Positions 9,061-19,861 of a stretch of 64,000 nt of DNA are shown here, one piece after another. The notes under the pieces were generated by a model. It did not search any database. It saw nothing but the letters and a program-made list of their open reading frames with translations, and was not told the origin of the DNA. Position 1 is the first letter of the stretch; each line of letters starts with the position of its first letter. Source of the DNA: Gallionellaceae bacterium (GTDB lineage Bacteria > Pseudomonadota > Gammaproteobacteria > Burkholderiales > Gallionellaceae); NCBI GenBank assembly GCA_030834965.1, contig JAUQWW010000021.1:62001-126000 (forward strand). Direction: 5' to 3'. Position numbers and translations under genes: made by a program.

Positions 9061-9786
9061 TTACCCAGTTGCCGATGCAGTTGCCTGTTGCCGGGGCGGA
9101 TGAATCACCAGCAAGTTGGCGTCGTGTGTCACGATGCCCAGCAGCACGGCACCCAGCACCCGGTCGATATTGCTCCAGTATTCCTGTGACGGGCCGTAAG
9201 GGTCCGCCACCAGCACCGTATGCTTGTCGCTGTCATAGCCGGCCATGATGACGAAATGACCGGCAGGAAAACCGCGCACGTCGTCGGGCGTATCCTCTGG
9301 CCCATGCTCGCGCGCGGTACGATACAGATAGGTGGAGCTCAGCCCGGTCAGGACCGGCAGGCCGCGCCGCAAGAGGCCGTGAATAAGCTGATGGGACAAG
9401 TCGCTCAGGCGCAGCCGCCCGCCCAGGCTCAGGAATTCCAGATAGCCTTCGGTGGCATGGCGCAGCCTGGCATCCGTTTTGGCCTCACGCTGCAGCCGCA
9501 GCCGCTCGGCGATATCCACACCGGCGACGAACCAGGTTGGGTCGAACATCATCAGGTTGTAGGTGTAGATCGTCGTCTGGAAGCCATTGCGCAGCGCATC
9601 GCAGGCCAGAAAGACAGCGAAGGTCCCGCTGCCGCTTTCCAGCTTGCCGGTGCGGGCGATGACCTCCCCCAGCGCCTCGCGTTTTCCCCAATAGTTGTAG
9701 ATGGCATGCAGGCAGGTAGGACCGCAGGTCGTCTCGTCCGGCTGGGGCAGGATTTTGACGGGCAAGCGCAGTGAGGTCCTCAACAT
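9061..9786 (-). CDS. C39-like (papain-fold) cysteine peptidase
   Basis: A 241-residue protein with a complete candidate papain-like triad: Cys21 in ETTCGPTCL, His177 in GHFVIMAGYD and Asp195 in VADPYGPS. Spacing and motifs match peptidase_C39_like proteins, which include the bacteriocin leader peptidases. No signal peptide is seen and there is no ABC transporter fused to it, so it is a stand-alone cytoplasmic peptidase or transglutaminase-like hydrolase. It is the first gene of the cassette that continues with the RimK-like ligase, GCS2 ligase and FGase. It may trim a peptide that those ligases build or modify. No obvious precursor peptide gene was found next to it. Confidence 0.83.
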   Translation of the reverse strand: MLRTSLRLPVKILPQPDETTCGPTCLHAIYNYWGKREALGEVIARTGKLESGSGTFAVFLACDALRNGFQTTIYTYNLMMFDPTWFVAGVDIAERLRLQREAKTDARLRHATEGYLEFLSLGGRLRLSDLSHQLIHGLLRRGLPVLTGLSSTYLYRTAREHGPEDTPDDVRGFPAGHFVIMAGYDSDKHTVLVADPYGPSQEYWSNIDRVLGAVLLGIVTHDANLLVIHPPRQQATASATG

Positions 9787-9883
9787 GGCAATGAATCCGG
9801 CTAATATTACTATGGCGGTTCAAGTGAAACTTGGCGTCTCGGCACCGCGGATACTGCCTGCAGGATGTGCTGCGGGCCTGGGG

Positions 9884-10129
9884 TTAAACTGCATGCAGAT
9901 CGATGATGTCGCCCACCGTGATGACCATGGAATCAAGTTCCGGGGCCATGATTTCCACCACGAGATCACGCTCCGTGACGACCCCCACCGGAACACTTAC
10001 TCCGTCGCGCTCCTCTATGACCTGCAAGTCGCCGACACGGTGCTGGCGCATGAGTTTCGCCGCTTCCAGAACCGTATCATCGCGCTGTACGAATATGACT
10101 TCACGATGCCCCGCTTCACTGACAGCCAT
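9884..10129 (-). CDS. Short CBS-domain protein, apparently truncated
   Basis: An 81-residue protein from ATG 10129, chosen because GGAGG lies six bases upstream; a longer start at 10183 would overlap the htrA stop. It contains one CBS motif (VQRDDTVLEAAKLMRQHRVGDLQVI, then VGVVTERDLV) that in the family is followed by a second CBS repeat of about 60 residues. Here the frame ends soon after VGDII, where the second repeat should begin. CBS pairs bind adenosyl ligands, so a lone half pair would need to dimerise or be inactive. It may be a degraded gene; 97 bases separate it from the peptidase gene. Confidence 0.72.
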   Translation of the reverse strand: MAVSEAGHREVIFVQRDDTVLEAAKLMRQHRVGDLQVIEERDGVSVPVGVVTERDLVVEIMAPELDSMVITVGDIIDLHAV

Positions 10130-10175
10130 GATGGCCTCCATTTTTGCAAACTTCCAAATCTGAGCTGAAGCTTCT

Positions 10176-11630
10176 TCACCCATCCTTGCTTTTCAACGGA
10201 ATGAAAATCCTGCCACCGTCGCGCTCCACAAGCAGCGAGACATTCTTGCCGGCTTTTGCACGCGCCGCACGGAACTGCTCGATGCTGGAAACGCGCTGGC
10301 TGTTGACCGCGATAATGATGTCGCCAGGCCGGATGCCCGACTCCGCTGCCACGCCCTCGACTGCCTCGACCTCCAGAAATCCATCGGTATGCAGTTCCTG
10401 CCGCTCATCGCGGCTTAGCTCGCGCAGGGCCAGACCCAGATGTCCCGCCTCAACCGCCTTGGCCTGCGGCCGCTCCGCTTGCGCTGCACGGTCGATCTCC
10501 GCTTCGCCAAGCTTGACCGTCACCTCCCTGGCAGTGCCGTTACGCCATATCTGAAGCTTTACACTGGATCCGGGCGCCGCTTCGGCAACGGCACGGACGA
10601 GATCATCTGCACTCGCCAGATCCTTGCCATCAAACTTCAGAATGATGTCGCCGATCTCAAGGCCGGCCCGATCTGCCGGCCCTTCCTTCTCTACCCATGT
10701 AATCAGTGCGCCGCTGGCCTTCGCCAGGTCGAATGATCTGGCATGTTCCTGCGTGACATCCTGTATGGAAACGCCGAGCCGGCCGCGTCTGACTGCGCCA
10801 TGCTTCAACAGTTCGTCCTTTACCTTCATTGCAAGGTCGATCGGGATCGCGAAGGACAGTCCCATGTAGCCGCCGCTGCGGCTGTATATCTGGGAATTGA
10901 CGCCGACAACTTCGCCATTCATGTTGAACAGCGGGCCGCCGGAGTTGCCGGGATTGATCGGAACATCAGTCTGAATGAATGGGACAATTTTTTCGCCCGG
11001 CAGGCTGCGCCCCTTGGCGCTCACAATGCCCTGGGAAACCGAGTTGGTGAAGCCGAATGGCGAGCCGATCGCGACAACCCACTCGCCTACTTCGAGTTTT
11101 GAGGAATCGCCGATGCTGACGATGGGAAGATCAGTGGCGGATATTTTCAGCACAGCGACATCGCTGCGCTTGTCCGCACCGACGACCTTGGCCTTGAACT
11201 CGCGCTTGTCCGTCAGCCGCACGGTTACCTCGTCTGCATCTTCGACGAGATGCGCGTTGGTGAGAATATAGCCGTCCCGGCTGATGATGAAACCCGAACC
11301 CAGCGACTGGCTGCGGAATTCCCGCGGCAACTGGCCGCCTGGCGCAAAGCGGCGGAAAAATTCGTAGAATGGATCGTCCGGCGACAAACCGGGAAAGTCA
11401 TGAAAAGGAGCGCCCCTGAACCGGGTCTTCTGTGTGGTGCTGATATTGATTACAGCGGGGCCTTCCTTCTTGACCAGAGCCGTGAAGTTGGGAAGCGCAA
11501 CAACCGCGGGTACGGCTGTTGCCGCATTCGCACTTTTGGGCTCTATAGACGACTGTTTATCGCACCTGACGAATGTCAGCAAGATCATTGTCAGGAAAAG
11601 CGCAAGTGCAGGCATGCTCATGGGGCGCAT
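10176..11630 (-). CDS. HtrA/DegP-family periplasmic serine protease
   Basis: A 484-residue protein with an N-terminal hydrophobic signal or anchor (about residues 6-21), a trypsin-like domain with His127 (TNAHLVEDADEV), Asp157 (KRSDVAVLKI) and Ser230 (NPGNSGGPLF), and two PDZ domains (about 275-365 and 385-480, the second containing GIRPGDIIIAVN). HtrA/MucD proteases degrade and chaperone misfolded envelope proteins. A Cys at residue 23 follows the hydrophobic stretch, but the preceding residues (FVRC) do not form a good lipobox. Neighbouring genes for Hsp20 and later DUF883-type proteins give this region a stress-response flavour. Confidence 0.93.
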   Translation of the reverse strand: MRPMSMPALALFLTMILLTFVRCDKQSSIEPKSANAATAVPAVVALPNFTALVKKEGPAVINISTTQKTRFRGAPFHDFPGLSPDDPFYEFFRRFAPGGQLPREFRSQSLGSGFIISRDGYILTNAHLVEDADEVTVRLTDKREFKAKVVGADKRSDVAVLKISATDLPIVSIGDSSKLEVGEWVVAIGSPFGFTNSVSQGIVSAKGRSLPGEKIVPFIQTDVPINPGNSGGPLFNMNGEVVGVNSQIYSRSGGYMGLSFAIPIDLAMKVKDELLKHGAVRRGRLGVSIQDVTQEHARSFDLAKASGALITWVEKEGPADRAGLEIGDIILKFDGKDLASADDLVRAVAEAAPGSSVKLQIWRNGTAREVTVKLGEAEIDRAAQAERPQAKAVEAGHLGLALRELSRDERQELHTDGFLEVEAVEGVAAESGIRPGDIIIAVNSQRVSSIEQFRAARAKAGKNVSLLVERDGGRIFIPLKSKDG

Positions 11631-11867
11631 TGCTTTCGTCTCCTTGGTGGGCCCGATTCAAGTTCAGCAAGAGTAGAGTGAAGCTCCAGCGCACCCTCTT
11701 ACGCGCGGCGCAAAGCCTCGTGACGTCGCGCCGTAGTTGGCTGCGGCTATACGGCCGCAACCGAACCCGCTGCCATCTGGATTCAGACGTCAGCGGGCTC
11801 CGGATTCACTTCAGATGCTGCCCAAATTCCGCGATGCGAGGCCGTATTCCAGGTTTCTGGAACGTGT

Positions 11868-12317
11868 TCAGGAAACAGTAAGTTCCTTCTGGGCGGCTAC
11901 AACCTTCTTTGGCAGCTTGAGCTCCAGCACGCCGTCGGCATACTTGGCTTGAGCGGCGTCCTGATTCACGTCCTGATCAAGCCTGAAACTGCGCATGGCC
12001 TTGCCGTAACTGCGCTCGCAACGGACCATCTTCTCGCCTTCCTTCACTTCCTTTTCCTGCCTGACTTCGGCGCTGATGCAGACTTGGTTGCGATCAATGG
12101 TCACGTGGATATCTTCCTTCTTCACACCAGGAATCTCGGCCTTGACAGTATAGGCATCGTCCGCTTCAGATACATCCATCCTGATCTGGGGCTCGGCGGC
12201 TTCCATTTCGCGCCAGGCAGGGCGCATCATCATCCGGTCGAGCATATCGTCCATATCCAAGAGTGGATCAAAACGCGTGATCCTGCTGAATGGATTAAAA
12301 AGGGTAAGGTTGCTCAT
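11868..12317 (-). CDS. Hsp20/alpha-crystallin small heat shock protein
   Basis: A 149-residue small heat shock protein. The alpha-crystallin domain spans about residues 45-145, with VKAEIPGVKKEDIHV and the C-terminal family strand DGVLELKLPKK. It prevents aggregation of unfolded proteins without ATP. A strong AAGGAG sits before ATG 12317. Its 5' untranslated region holds a 9-base-pair hairpin (12,364-12,401). No convincing sigma-32 promoter was recognised by eye. Confidence 0.95.
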   Translation of the reverse strand: MSNLTLFNPFSRITRFDPLLDMDDMLDRMMMRPAWREMEAAEPQIRMDVSEADDAYTVKAEIPGVKKEDIHVTIDRNQVCISAEVRQEKEVKEGEKMVRCERSYGKAMRSFRLDQDVNQDAAQAKYADGVLELKLPKKVVAAQKELTVS

Positions 12318-12363
12318 GATCTTTCTCCTTTTTTGTTAGGTCTTTCGCTGTTGCAGTTGTGAG

Positions 12364-12401
12364 GATGAGGCTTCCGCGATTTCTTTCACGAGAGCCTCAT
12401 C
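12364..12401 (-). other. Hairpin in the hsp20 upstream region
   Basis: GATGAGGCT (12,364-12,372) and AGCCTCATC (12,393-12,401) are perfect inverted 9-base arms around a 20-base loop, about 47 bases upstream of the hsp20 start codon on the minus strand. It does not include the ribosome binding site. It could be an operator, an upstream terminator remnant or an RNA element; no T-run follows it. Confidence 0.45.
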
Positions 12402-12449
12402 GAAGCTGGATTGCATGGCTGGGAAACCGAATTATCGTGGGACAGCATC

Positions 12450-12728
12450 TCAGTGATAAAGCATTGCATCTATCTCTGCTTCGGCTGCCAGCCAGTCTTC
12501 CGTTTCACCACCACTGTTAAAGCCGCGCCGTTCAGCACGGTAATAGGCGGCGGTGGCAATCCTGTTATAACGATCTTCTCCGTTCAATGCACTTTGCCCT
12601 GCACTACCTGATGCGTCTGCGCCGCTTCTGGCAGACTGTCTTTTTGCCAGGCTTTTGATCGTGTCCGGTTTGCTTTTGGTTGTCTTGGCAGAGCCTTTTT
12701 TGCTTGTTACGGTTGCTTGATCCTGCAT
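12450..12728 (-). CDS. DUF2934 small protein
   Basis: A 92-residue protein. Residues 1-50 are Lys/Ser/Ala-rich and probably disordered. The C-terminal 40 residues carry the DUF2934 pattern: RIATAAYYRAERRGF, then ETEDWLAAEAEIDAML. Such proteins are small, soluble and of unknown function, common in proteobacteria and often beside stress genes. It has its own start at ATG 12728 and lies upstream of hsp20 on the same strand. Confidence 0.78.
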   Translation of the reverse strand: MQDQATVTSKKGSAKTTKSKPDTIKSLAKRQSARSGADASGSAGQSALNGEDRYNRIATAAYYRAERRGFNSGGETEDWLAAEAEIDAMLYH

Positions 12729-12988
12729 CTTCCATTCCTTTCTTCAAGTCCTTAAAGTTAGCTTGATAAAGCAGGGACATGAATTTATTTACCTTCTGTC
12801 TCCTGCAGTTCTTCTGCCATGTCATTCATTATTGAGTGCTTATTTTTCTGGCGCCTCGTTTCCTTCCGGCTCCCCGTCCTTCATAATAATGTGACGATCA
12901 GGATCGTCTTTCAATAAGCAAATTTCTTAATTTGTTTTGCGCTCAAAGATATATCCAGATGCTCTTTCCAAACGGATACCATTTCCGC

Positions 12989-13842
12989 ATGACTCGTTAT
13001 TATTTTTATGCTTTCCGTACCGTCACATTGGCCATGTGGCTGCTGGGTGCAACGCAATCCTTTGCCATGGAATCGGCGCTTGCGCTCAGGGAAATCTATA
13101 TGCAAAGAGTGGATCGCCAGCTTGCCGTGCCGCAGCAAGAGCAACGCTTCTACGCGGAACAACTCATCCAGCAATTGCATCAGGCGGGACTGGACCATCT
13201 GCATTTGCCGCCGCAGTACGTGGTGCTGGTTGATCGCAGCCGGCACGTGCAGGCATTGCTGCTGTTCTGGATATCTGGTGACGGCCTCGCCGAGTTTATC
13301 GGCGCATCACCGGTATCGACCGGACGGAGGGGCGGGTTCATGTATTACGAGACGCCGACCGGCGTATTTGACCACACCGTTGCAAACCGCGATTTCCGCG
13401 CAGAAGGCACGGAGAATGCGCTGGGTATCATGGGTTACGGTACCAGGGGCATGCGCGTGTATGACTTTGGCTGGGTGAGCGCACGCAGAATGTGGAAGCG
13501 CGGCGAGGGAGAAATGCGGCTACAGATGCATGCCACCGATCCGCGTTACCTCGAACCCCGCTTGGGCAGCGTGCAATCGATGGGCTGCATCCGCATTCCC
13601 GCCACGCTGAACATGCTATTTGACCACTACGGAATACTAGACGCGGATTACGAACAAGCCATGACAAATGGCCGCCGCTTCTGGGAGATACATATGGATC
13701 GTGAGGCCACGAGCTGGTCGGGGCGCTACGTGGTTGTCATGGACTCCAACCGTGCCGAGCGACCGGAATGGTCGCCGCAACCCAGTCTGCAAATGCGGAT
13801 GCCCAAGACCAAAAAACCCACCATCGCGGCACCTGTGCAGCG

Positions 13843-13846
<4 letters not shown>
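12989..13846 (+). CDS. L,D-transpeptidase (YkuD-like) with signal peptide
   Basis: From ATG 12989 this encodes 285 residues; an in-frame start 57 bases upstream also exists, but the later one places the hydrophobic signal ([16 protein letters not shown]) close to the N-terminus. The catalytic segment is [12 protein letters not shown], with the nucleophilic Cys of the YkuD family in the (S/T)xGC(I/V)R pattern and a His (MHATDP) upstream. These enzymes form 3-3 cross-links in peptidoglycan or attach proteins to it, in the periplasm. The usual family spacing is somewhat altered, so some substrate difference is possible. Its stop overlaps that of convergent ppsA. Confidence 0.83.
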
Positions 13847-16227
<2,381 letters not shown>

Positions 16228-16294
16228 GTTCATCTCCCCTCAATACAGTCGACACATGATAGGCTAATTACTCAACGGCAGGAATGCACGCATC

Positions 16295-17098
16295 ATGATA
16301 CGCACCGCCTTTTTTATTTCCGACCGCACCGGGCTGACCGCGGAAACCCTTGGGCGCAGCCTGCTTTCCCAGTTTGACGGCATCGAATTCAAACGGATAA
16401 CACTGCCCTATGTCGATACGGTAAATAAAGCCCGGGATGCCGTCGCGCTTATCAATGCCACCGGGCAGTCCGATGGCCGGCGCCCGCTGCTGTTCAGCAC
16501 CATGATTCTTCCTGAGGTGCGCGATGCCATTGCACAAAGCGACGCACTTATACTGGACCTGTTTGAAATGTTCATCGCCCCGCTGGAAGTGGAACTGGGC
16601 AGCGCCTCCTCGCACGCGGTCGGACGCTCGCATGGCGTGGGGGCAAGCTACACGGCGCGGATGGATGCGGTGAATTATGCGCTGAACCATGATGATGGCG
16701 GCATCACGCGCGACCTGTCACGCGCTGACGTGATCCTGGTCGGTGTGTCGCGCTGTGGCAAGACCCCTACCTCGCTTTACCTCGCCTTGCAGTTTGGAAT
16801 TTATGCAGCCAACTACCCGCTGGTGCCGGAGGATTTCTCTGCGGCCGCGCTGCCGTCTGCGCTCAGCCCATTACGCACCAAGCTCTACGGCCTGACGATA
16901 CGCCCGGAGCGCTTGCAGCAAATACGCGCCGAGCGCTCACCCGGCAGCCGCTATGCTTCACTGGAAAACTGCCAGCTCGAGGTAAGGCAGGCGGAACGCA
17001 TGATGCGCGAGGCCGGCATACACTATATTGATGTGACTTCCATGTCGGTGGAAGAAATCGCCACCACGATCCTGCATCAGACGGGATTTAGGCGCTGA
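16295..17098 (+). CDS. ppsR: PEP synthase regulatory kinase/pyrophosphorylase
   Basis: A 267-residue DUF299 protein. The P-loop GVSRCGKT is at residues 150-157, and the N-terminal FFISDRTGLTAETLG is the family signature. PpsR phosphorylates PEP synthase on a threonine next to its catalytic histidine, using ADP, and reverses it with phosphate. Divergent placement opposite ppsA, separated by about 67 bases, supports the functional link. Confidence 0.95.
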   Translation: MIRTAFFISDRTGLTAETLGRSLLSQFDGIEFKRITLPYVDTVNKARDAVALINATGQSDGRRPLLFSTMILPEVRDAIAQSDALILDLFEMFIAPLEVELGSASSHAVGRSHGVGASYTARMDAVNYALNHDDGGITRDLSRADVILVGVSRCGKTPTSLYLALQFGIYAANYPLVPEDFSAAALPSALSPLRTKLYGLTIRPERLQQIRAERSPGSRYASLENCQLEVRQAERMMREAGIHYIDVTSMSVEEIATTILHQTGFRR

Positions 17099-17123
17099 TG
17101 AATTGGCAGGCTTGCATAACCCT

Positions 17124-18938
17124 TCAGAACAACGCCTCAAATTCCTCTGGCGGCACCGGCTTCGAAAACAGATAGCCTTGCGCATAGTCGCAGCCGGCAC
17201 GGGCCAGCAAGTCACGTTGCGCCGGTGTTTCGACGCCCTGGGCAATCACTTTCAGCCCCAGCTTCTGCGCCATGGCAATGATGGCCTCGCATAGCGCCAG
17301 GTTGTCCGGATCGTGTTCCAGATTGCGTACAAAGGGCAGATCGATTTTGATGTAGCCGATGTCCAGCTTCTTGAGGTAAGCCAGCGATGCGTAGTCCGTT
17401 CCGAACTCGTCAATGGCAATCTGTATTCCGTCAAAGCGGGATTTGAACTGCTTGCCGGTAATGTCCTGCCGGGAATTCAGCAGTGTCTGTTCGGCCATAT
17501 CAATCACGATGCTTTCGCCGGGCAGTTCGATATCATGCAGATAGTTGAGCCATGTTGTTTCACTTCGATCCTCTTCCCGGCGCGACTGAGCAGGTGATTT
17601 GTTCACACTGATCTGGAATGCGGGATCATGATTCATCCGCCAATGTTTTACCTGGTTCGCCGTTTTCTTGAATACCCAGTCATCGATTTCGTTGATGAGC
17701 CCGGATTTTTCGGCCAGCGGAATGAACTGTATCGGGTTGATCATGCCCCGCTCGGGATGCTGCCAGCGTATCAGGGCCTCGGCCTTGTGGATATTTCCGG
17801 TCGCCAATTCCACGATGGGCTGGTAATAGACCTTGAACTGGTTGGCAGATAACGCATTGCGCAGGTCGTGGCTGAGGTGCATTCGGTTCTGCGCATCCAC
17901 CTGCAATGCAGTTGTGAAGTAGCTGAAACAATTGCGTCCTGCGTTTTTTGCGGCATACATGGCCTGGTCGGCATTCTTGAGCAGGGTTGCGGTGTCTGTC
18001 GCATCATTGGGATAAAGGGCAATTCCGATGCTGGCCGAGACATACGCGCTGTCCGCTCCCAGCTGAAAAAGTGAGGCGAGCCTGGTAATGATGTTCTGCG
18101 CGATGCGCTCTACGGTGCTCGCATCGTCCAGCTCCGGCAGAACAACAGTAAACTCGTCACCGCCCATGCGGGCAACAGTATCGGATTCACGCACGCATTC
18201 GGAAATGCGCCTTGCCGTTTCAATCAGCAGGATGTCGCCCTTGTCGTGCCCGAGGGTGTCGTTCACCTCTTTGAAGCGGTCGAGATCGATCAGCATCAGC
18301 GCAACCGGCAACCCGTCGCGACGCGCCTTTCTGATAGCGTGCTCCAGGCAGTCTTGAAACATGCGGCGATTGACCAGGCCGGTCAACGGATCGAGTTTGG
18401 CCTGCCTGCGCTCGGTGATATCCAGCAGTGCCAGACGGCAGGTCTGGCCGGATTCGTCGGCAACGGCCTCGATATTCACCCACACCGGTTGGTCCGTACC
18501 CCGCAGCGCCACCTCACAACTCACTTTGGCACGGCTGGCAAAGACCTTGTCCAGAAACTCGTTAAAGACAGGCAATGACTCCTCGCGCACAAAGCTTCCA
18601 AAGCGCCGGCTATTGATCTGGGAGCGCAGCACTCCCAGCAGGCTGGCGCCGGTGAGGTTTGCTTGCTGGATGGAGCTGTCGCGCCTGAGCGTGAAGTAGC
18701 CAACCGGTGCCAGATCGTAGAGTTCGGCGTAGCGCTCCAGGTCCGCTGCGATTTCAGCGCGCTCTGCACGCAGCTCCTCGTTCTGCATTTCCAGCTCGAT
18801 CTGATGAACACGCAATTCGTGCAGCAGGTTCTGCGTGTCTTCCACGCCATGTGGGGATTCAGGAGACTGCATCGCCAGCGCTTCCTCCGCGCGGCGGCGC
18901 AGTTCCTCGGGTGCTGCCATGTGCTGATCCTTATTCAT
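17124..18938 (-). CDS. PAS-GGDEF-EAL protein with altered EAL active site
   Basis: A 604-residue protein from ATG 18938 (GGGGAG upstream); the frame is open further upstream without support. Order: a coiled-coil stretch (about 35-70), PAS (about 72-178), GGDEF (about 180-345; GGDEF at 259-263 and I-site RESD at 250-253), then EAL (about 360-604). The GGDEF half has all key residues and should make c-di-GMP. In the EAL half the EAL triplet (KAEALIRW) and the Lys of IKID remain, but the usual DDFGTG reads DEFGTD and AEGVET reads AQGVET, so two likely metal-binding acids are changed. Soluble, no membrane segment. Probably a cyclase with a sensor-like EAL domain. Confidence 0.9.
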   Translation of the reverse strand: MNKDQHMAAPEELRRRAEEALAMQSPESPHGVEDTQNLLHELRVHQIELEMQNEELRAERAEIAADLERYAELYDLAPVGYFTLRRDSSIQQANLTGASLLGVLRSQINSRRFGSFVREESLPVFNEFLDKVFASRAKVSCEVALRGTDQPVWVNIEAVADESGQTCRLALLDITERRQAKLDPLTGLVNRRMFQDCLEHAIRKARRDGLPVALMLIDLDRFKEVNDTLGHDKGDILLIETARRISECVRESDTVARMGGDEFTVVLPELDDASTVERIAQNIITRLASLFQLGADSAYVSASIGIALYPNDATDTATLLKNADQAMYAAKNAGRNCFSYFTTALQVDAQNRMHLSHDLRNALSANQFKVYYQPIVELATGNIHKAEALIRWQHPERGMINPIQFIPLAEKSGLINEIDDWVFKKTANQVKHWRMNHDPAFQISVNKSPAQSRREEDRSETTWLNYLHDIELPGESIVIDMAEQTLLNSRQDITGKQFKSRFDGIQIAIDEFGTDYASLAYLKKLDIGYIKIDLPFVRNLEHDPDNLALCEAIIAMAQKLGLKVIAQGVETPAQRDLLARAGCDYAQGYLFSKPVPPEEFEALF

Positions 18939-19098
18939 GATCTGCTCCCCTGTGCCATGCGTGTTACGCAGCGCATGAGTTGTCCGGCTGGCGACTGAGC
19001 GCCAAACGGCTTGACGCCGTGCCAAGGTAACAACTTGGCTAGCCAGTCATTCCCGGAATAGAGGGAGAAAAATGGGCTAGTTTATCGGGCCAAATAAA

Positions 19099-19122
19099 AT
19101 GAGCAGCACGTTGGCTGCTCAT
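19099..19122 (-). terminator. Intrinsic terminator after the yqjDEK-type operon
   Basis: Perfect 9-base arms ATGAGCAGC (19,099-19,107) and GCTGCTCAT (19,114-19,122) with a six-base loop. Read on the minus strand it is followed by TTTTATTT, and it lies downstream of the last minus-strand gene of the operon. On the plus strand TATTAT follows, so weak bidirectional action is possible. Confidence 0.75.
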
Positions 19123-19160
19123 TATTATCAAATCACCCGAGGAAACACATAAATTGCTCT

Positions 19161-19451
19161 TTAGCCAGACAAGCGGCGCTTTACTGCCAGGGCCATGCGC
19201 CACATTCCCAAGCCGCGCCGCAACCACCCCAGCACGTTCCTGGGGCGCCAAAGTGCCGCAACAACGACCGTTCCCGCTAACAACGCCGGGGGGCGGTTCC
19301 GGAAGTAACGGACTACGCCCAAGCCTTTGTCAGCCATCGCCAGCGGCTTGCGCCAGTACTCCATTGCTCGCGCAATTTCCATGCGCTGGTGCGCTGATCT
19401 TGCGACCAGCATGGCCCGGCGCTCTGCCAATCTAATCAGCCTGTCTCTCAT
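19161..19451 (-). CDS. YqjK-like small protein
   Basis: A 96-residue protein starting at ATG 19451 (MRDRLIRLAERRAML). The pattern of RxxRLAxRRAxLxARSAxQR followed by a short hydrophobic segment matches YqjK-like proteins of unknown function, which lie with yqjD and yqjE in enteric and beta proteobacteria. It overlaps the end of the YqjE-like gene by 20 bases, so translation is coupled. Arg-rich and basic. Confidence 0.7.
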   Translation of the reverse strand: MRDRLIRLAERRAMLVARSAHQRMEIARAMEYWRKPLAMADKGLGVVRYFRNRPPALLAGTVVVAALWRPRNVLGWLRRGLGMWRMALAVKRRLSG

Positions 19452-19851
19452 GAGTGGAATCCAGATGCGCATGATCCTTGGAAAACTCCGCGAGGCTGGC
19501 CGCAAACAGGCGAGGCTTGGCGCGCATCTTGCCGCGCACAACATTCACGGCCAGAACGGCGCACAGCATAAGCAGCAGTGCCGGTATGGCCACAGCCAGC
19601 AGGCGGTGCGTATCCCACCAAATGACGATGAAAAACAATATGACAAGCAGGATACTCAGGCCGGCACAGAACAATGCGGTCAGCGTCCACACCAGCATGG
19701 AAGTGAGCCACACCCGCTCTTCTTCGATGTCGATCGAGAGCAATTCCAGCCGGGTGCGGCCGATCGCAACCAGTGTGGATGCCAGTGTTTTCAGGGAATC
19801 GAACAGCCCGCCGCGGTGGGCTGAGCGGGAACCCCGTGTGTCAAAATCCAT
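19432..19851 (-). CDS. YqjE-like / phage holin-superfamily membrane protein
   Basis: A 139-residue protein with two adjacent transmembrane helices (about residues 50-78 and 82-105) and a cytosolic amphipathic N-terminus (SLKTLASTLVAIGRTRLELL), the pattern of YqjE / Actinobacterial holin-X family proteins. Not a phage gene despite the family name. It sits between a DUF883 (YqjD-like) gene and a YqjK-like gene, the usual trio; members are linked to stationary phase and osmotic stress in E. coli. Confidence 0.8.
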   Translation of the reverse strand: MDFDTRGSRSAHRGGLFDSLKTLASTLVAIGRTRLELLSIDIEEERVWLTSMLVWTLTALFCAGLSILLVILFFIVIWWDTHRLLAVAIPALLLMLCAVLAVNVVRGKMRAKPRLFAASLAEFSKDHAHLDSTHERQAD

Positions 19852-19861
19852 GAGCGGAATT

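Noticed and set aside
19432-19851. Prophage remnant suggested by the 'holin' family name
   Set aside because: No other phage genes are present; the order DUF883-YqjE-YqjK is a chromosomal stress operon.
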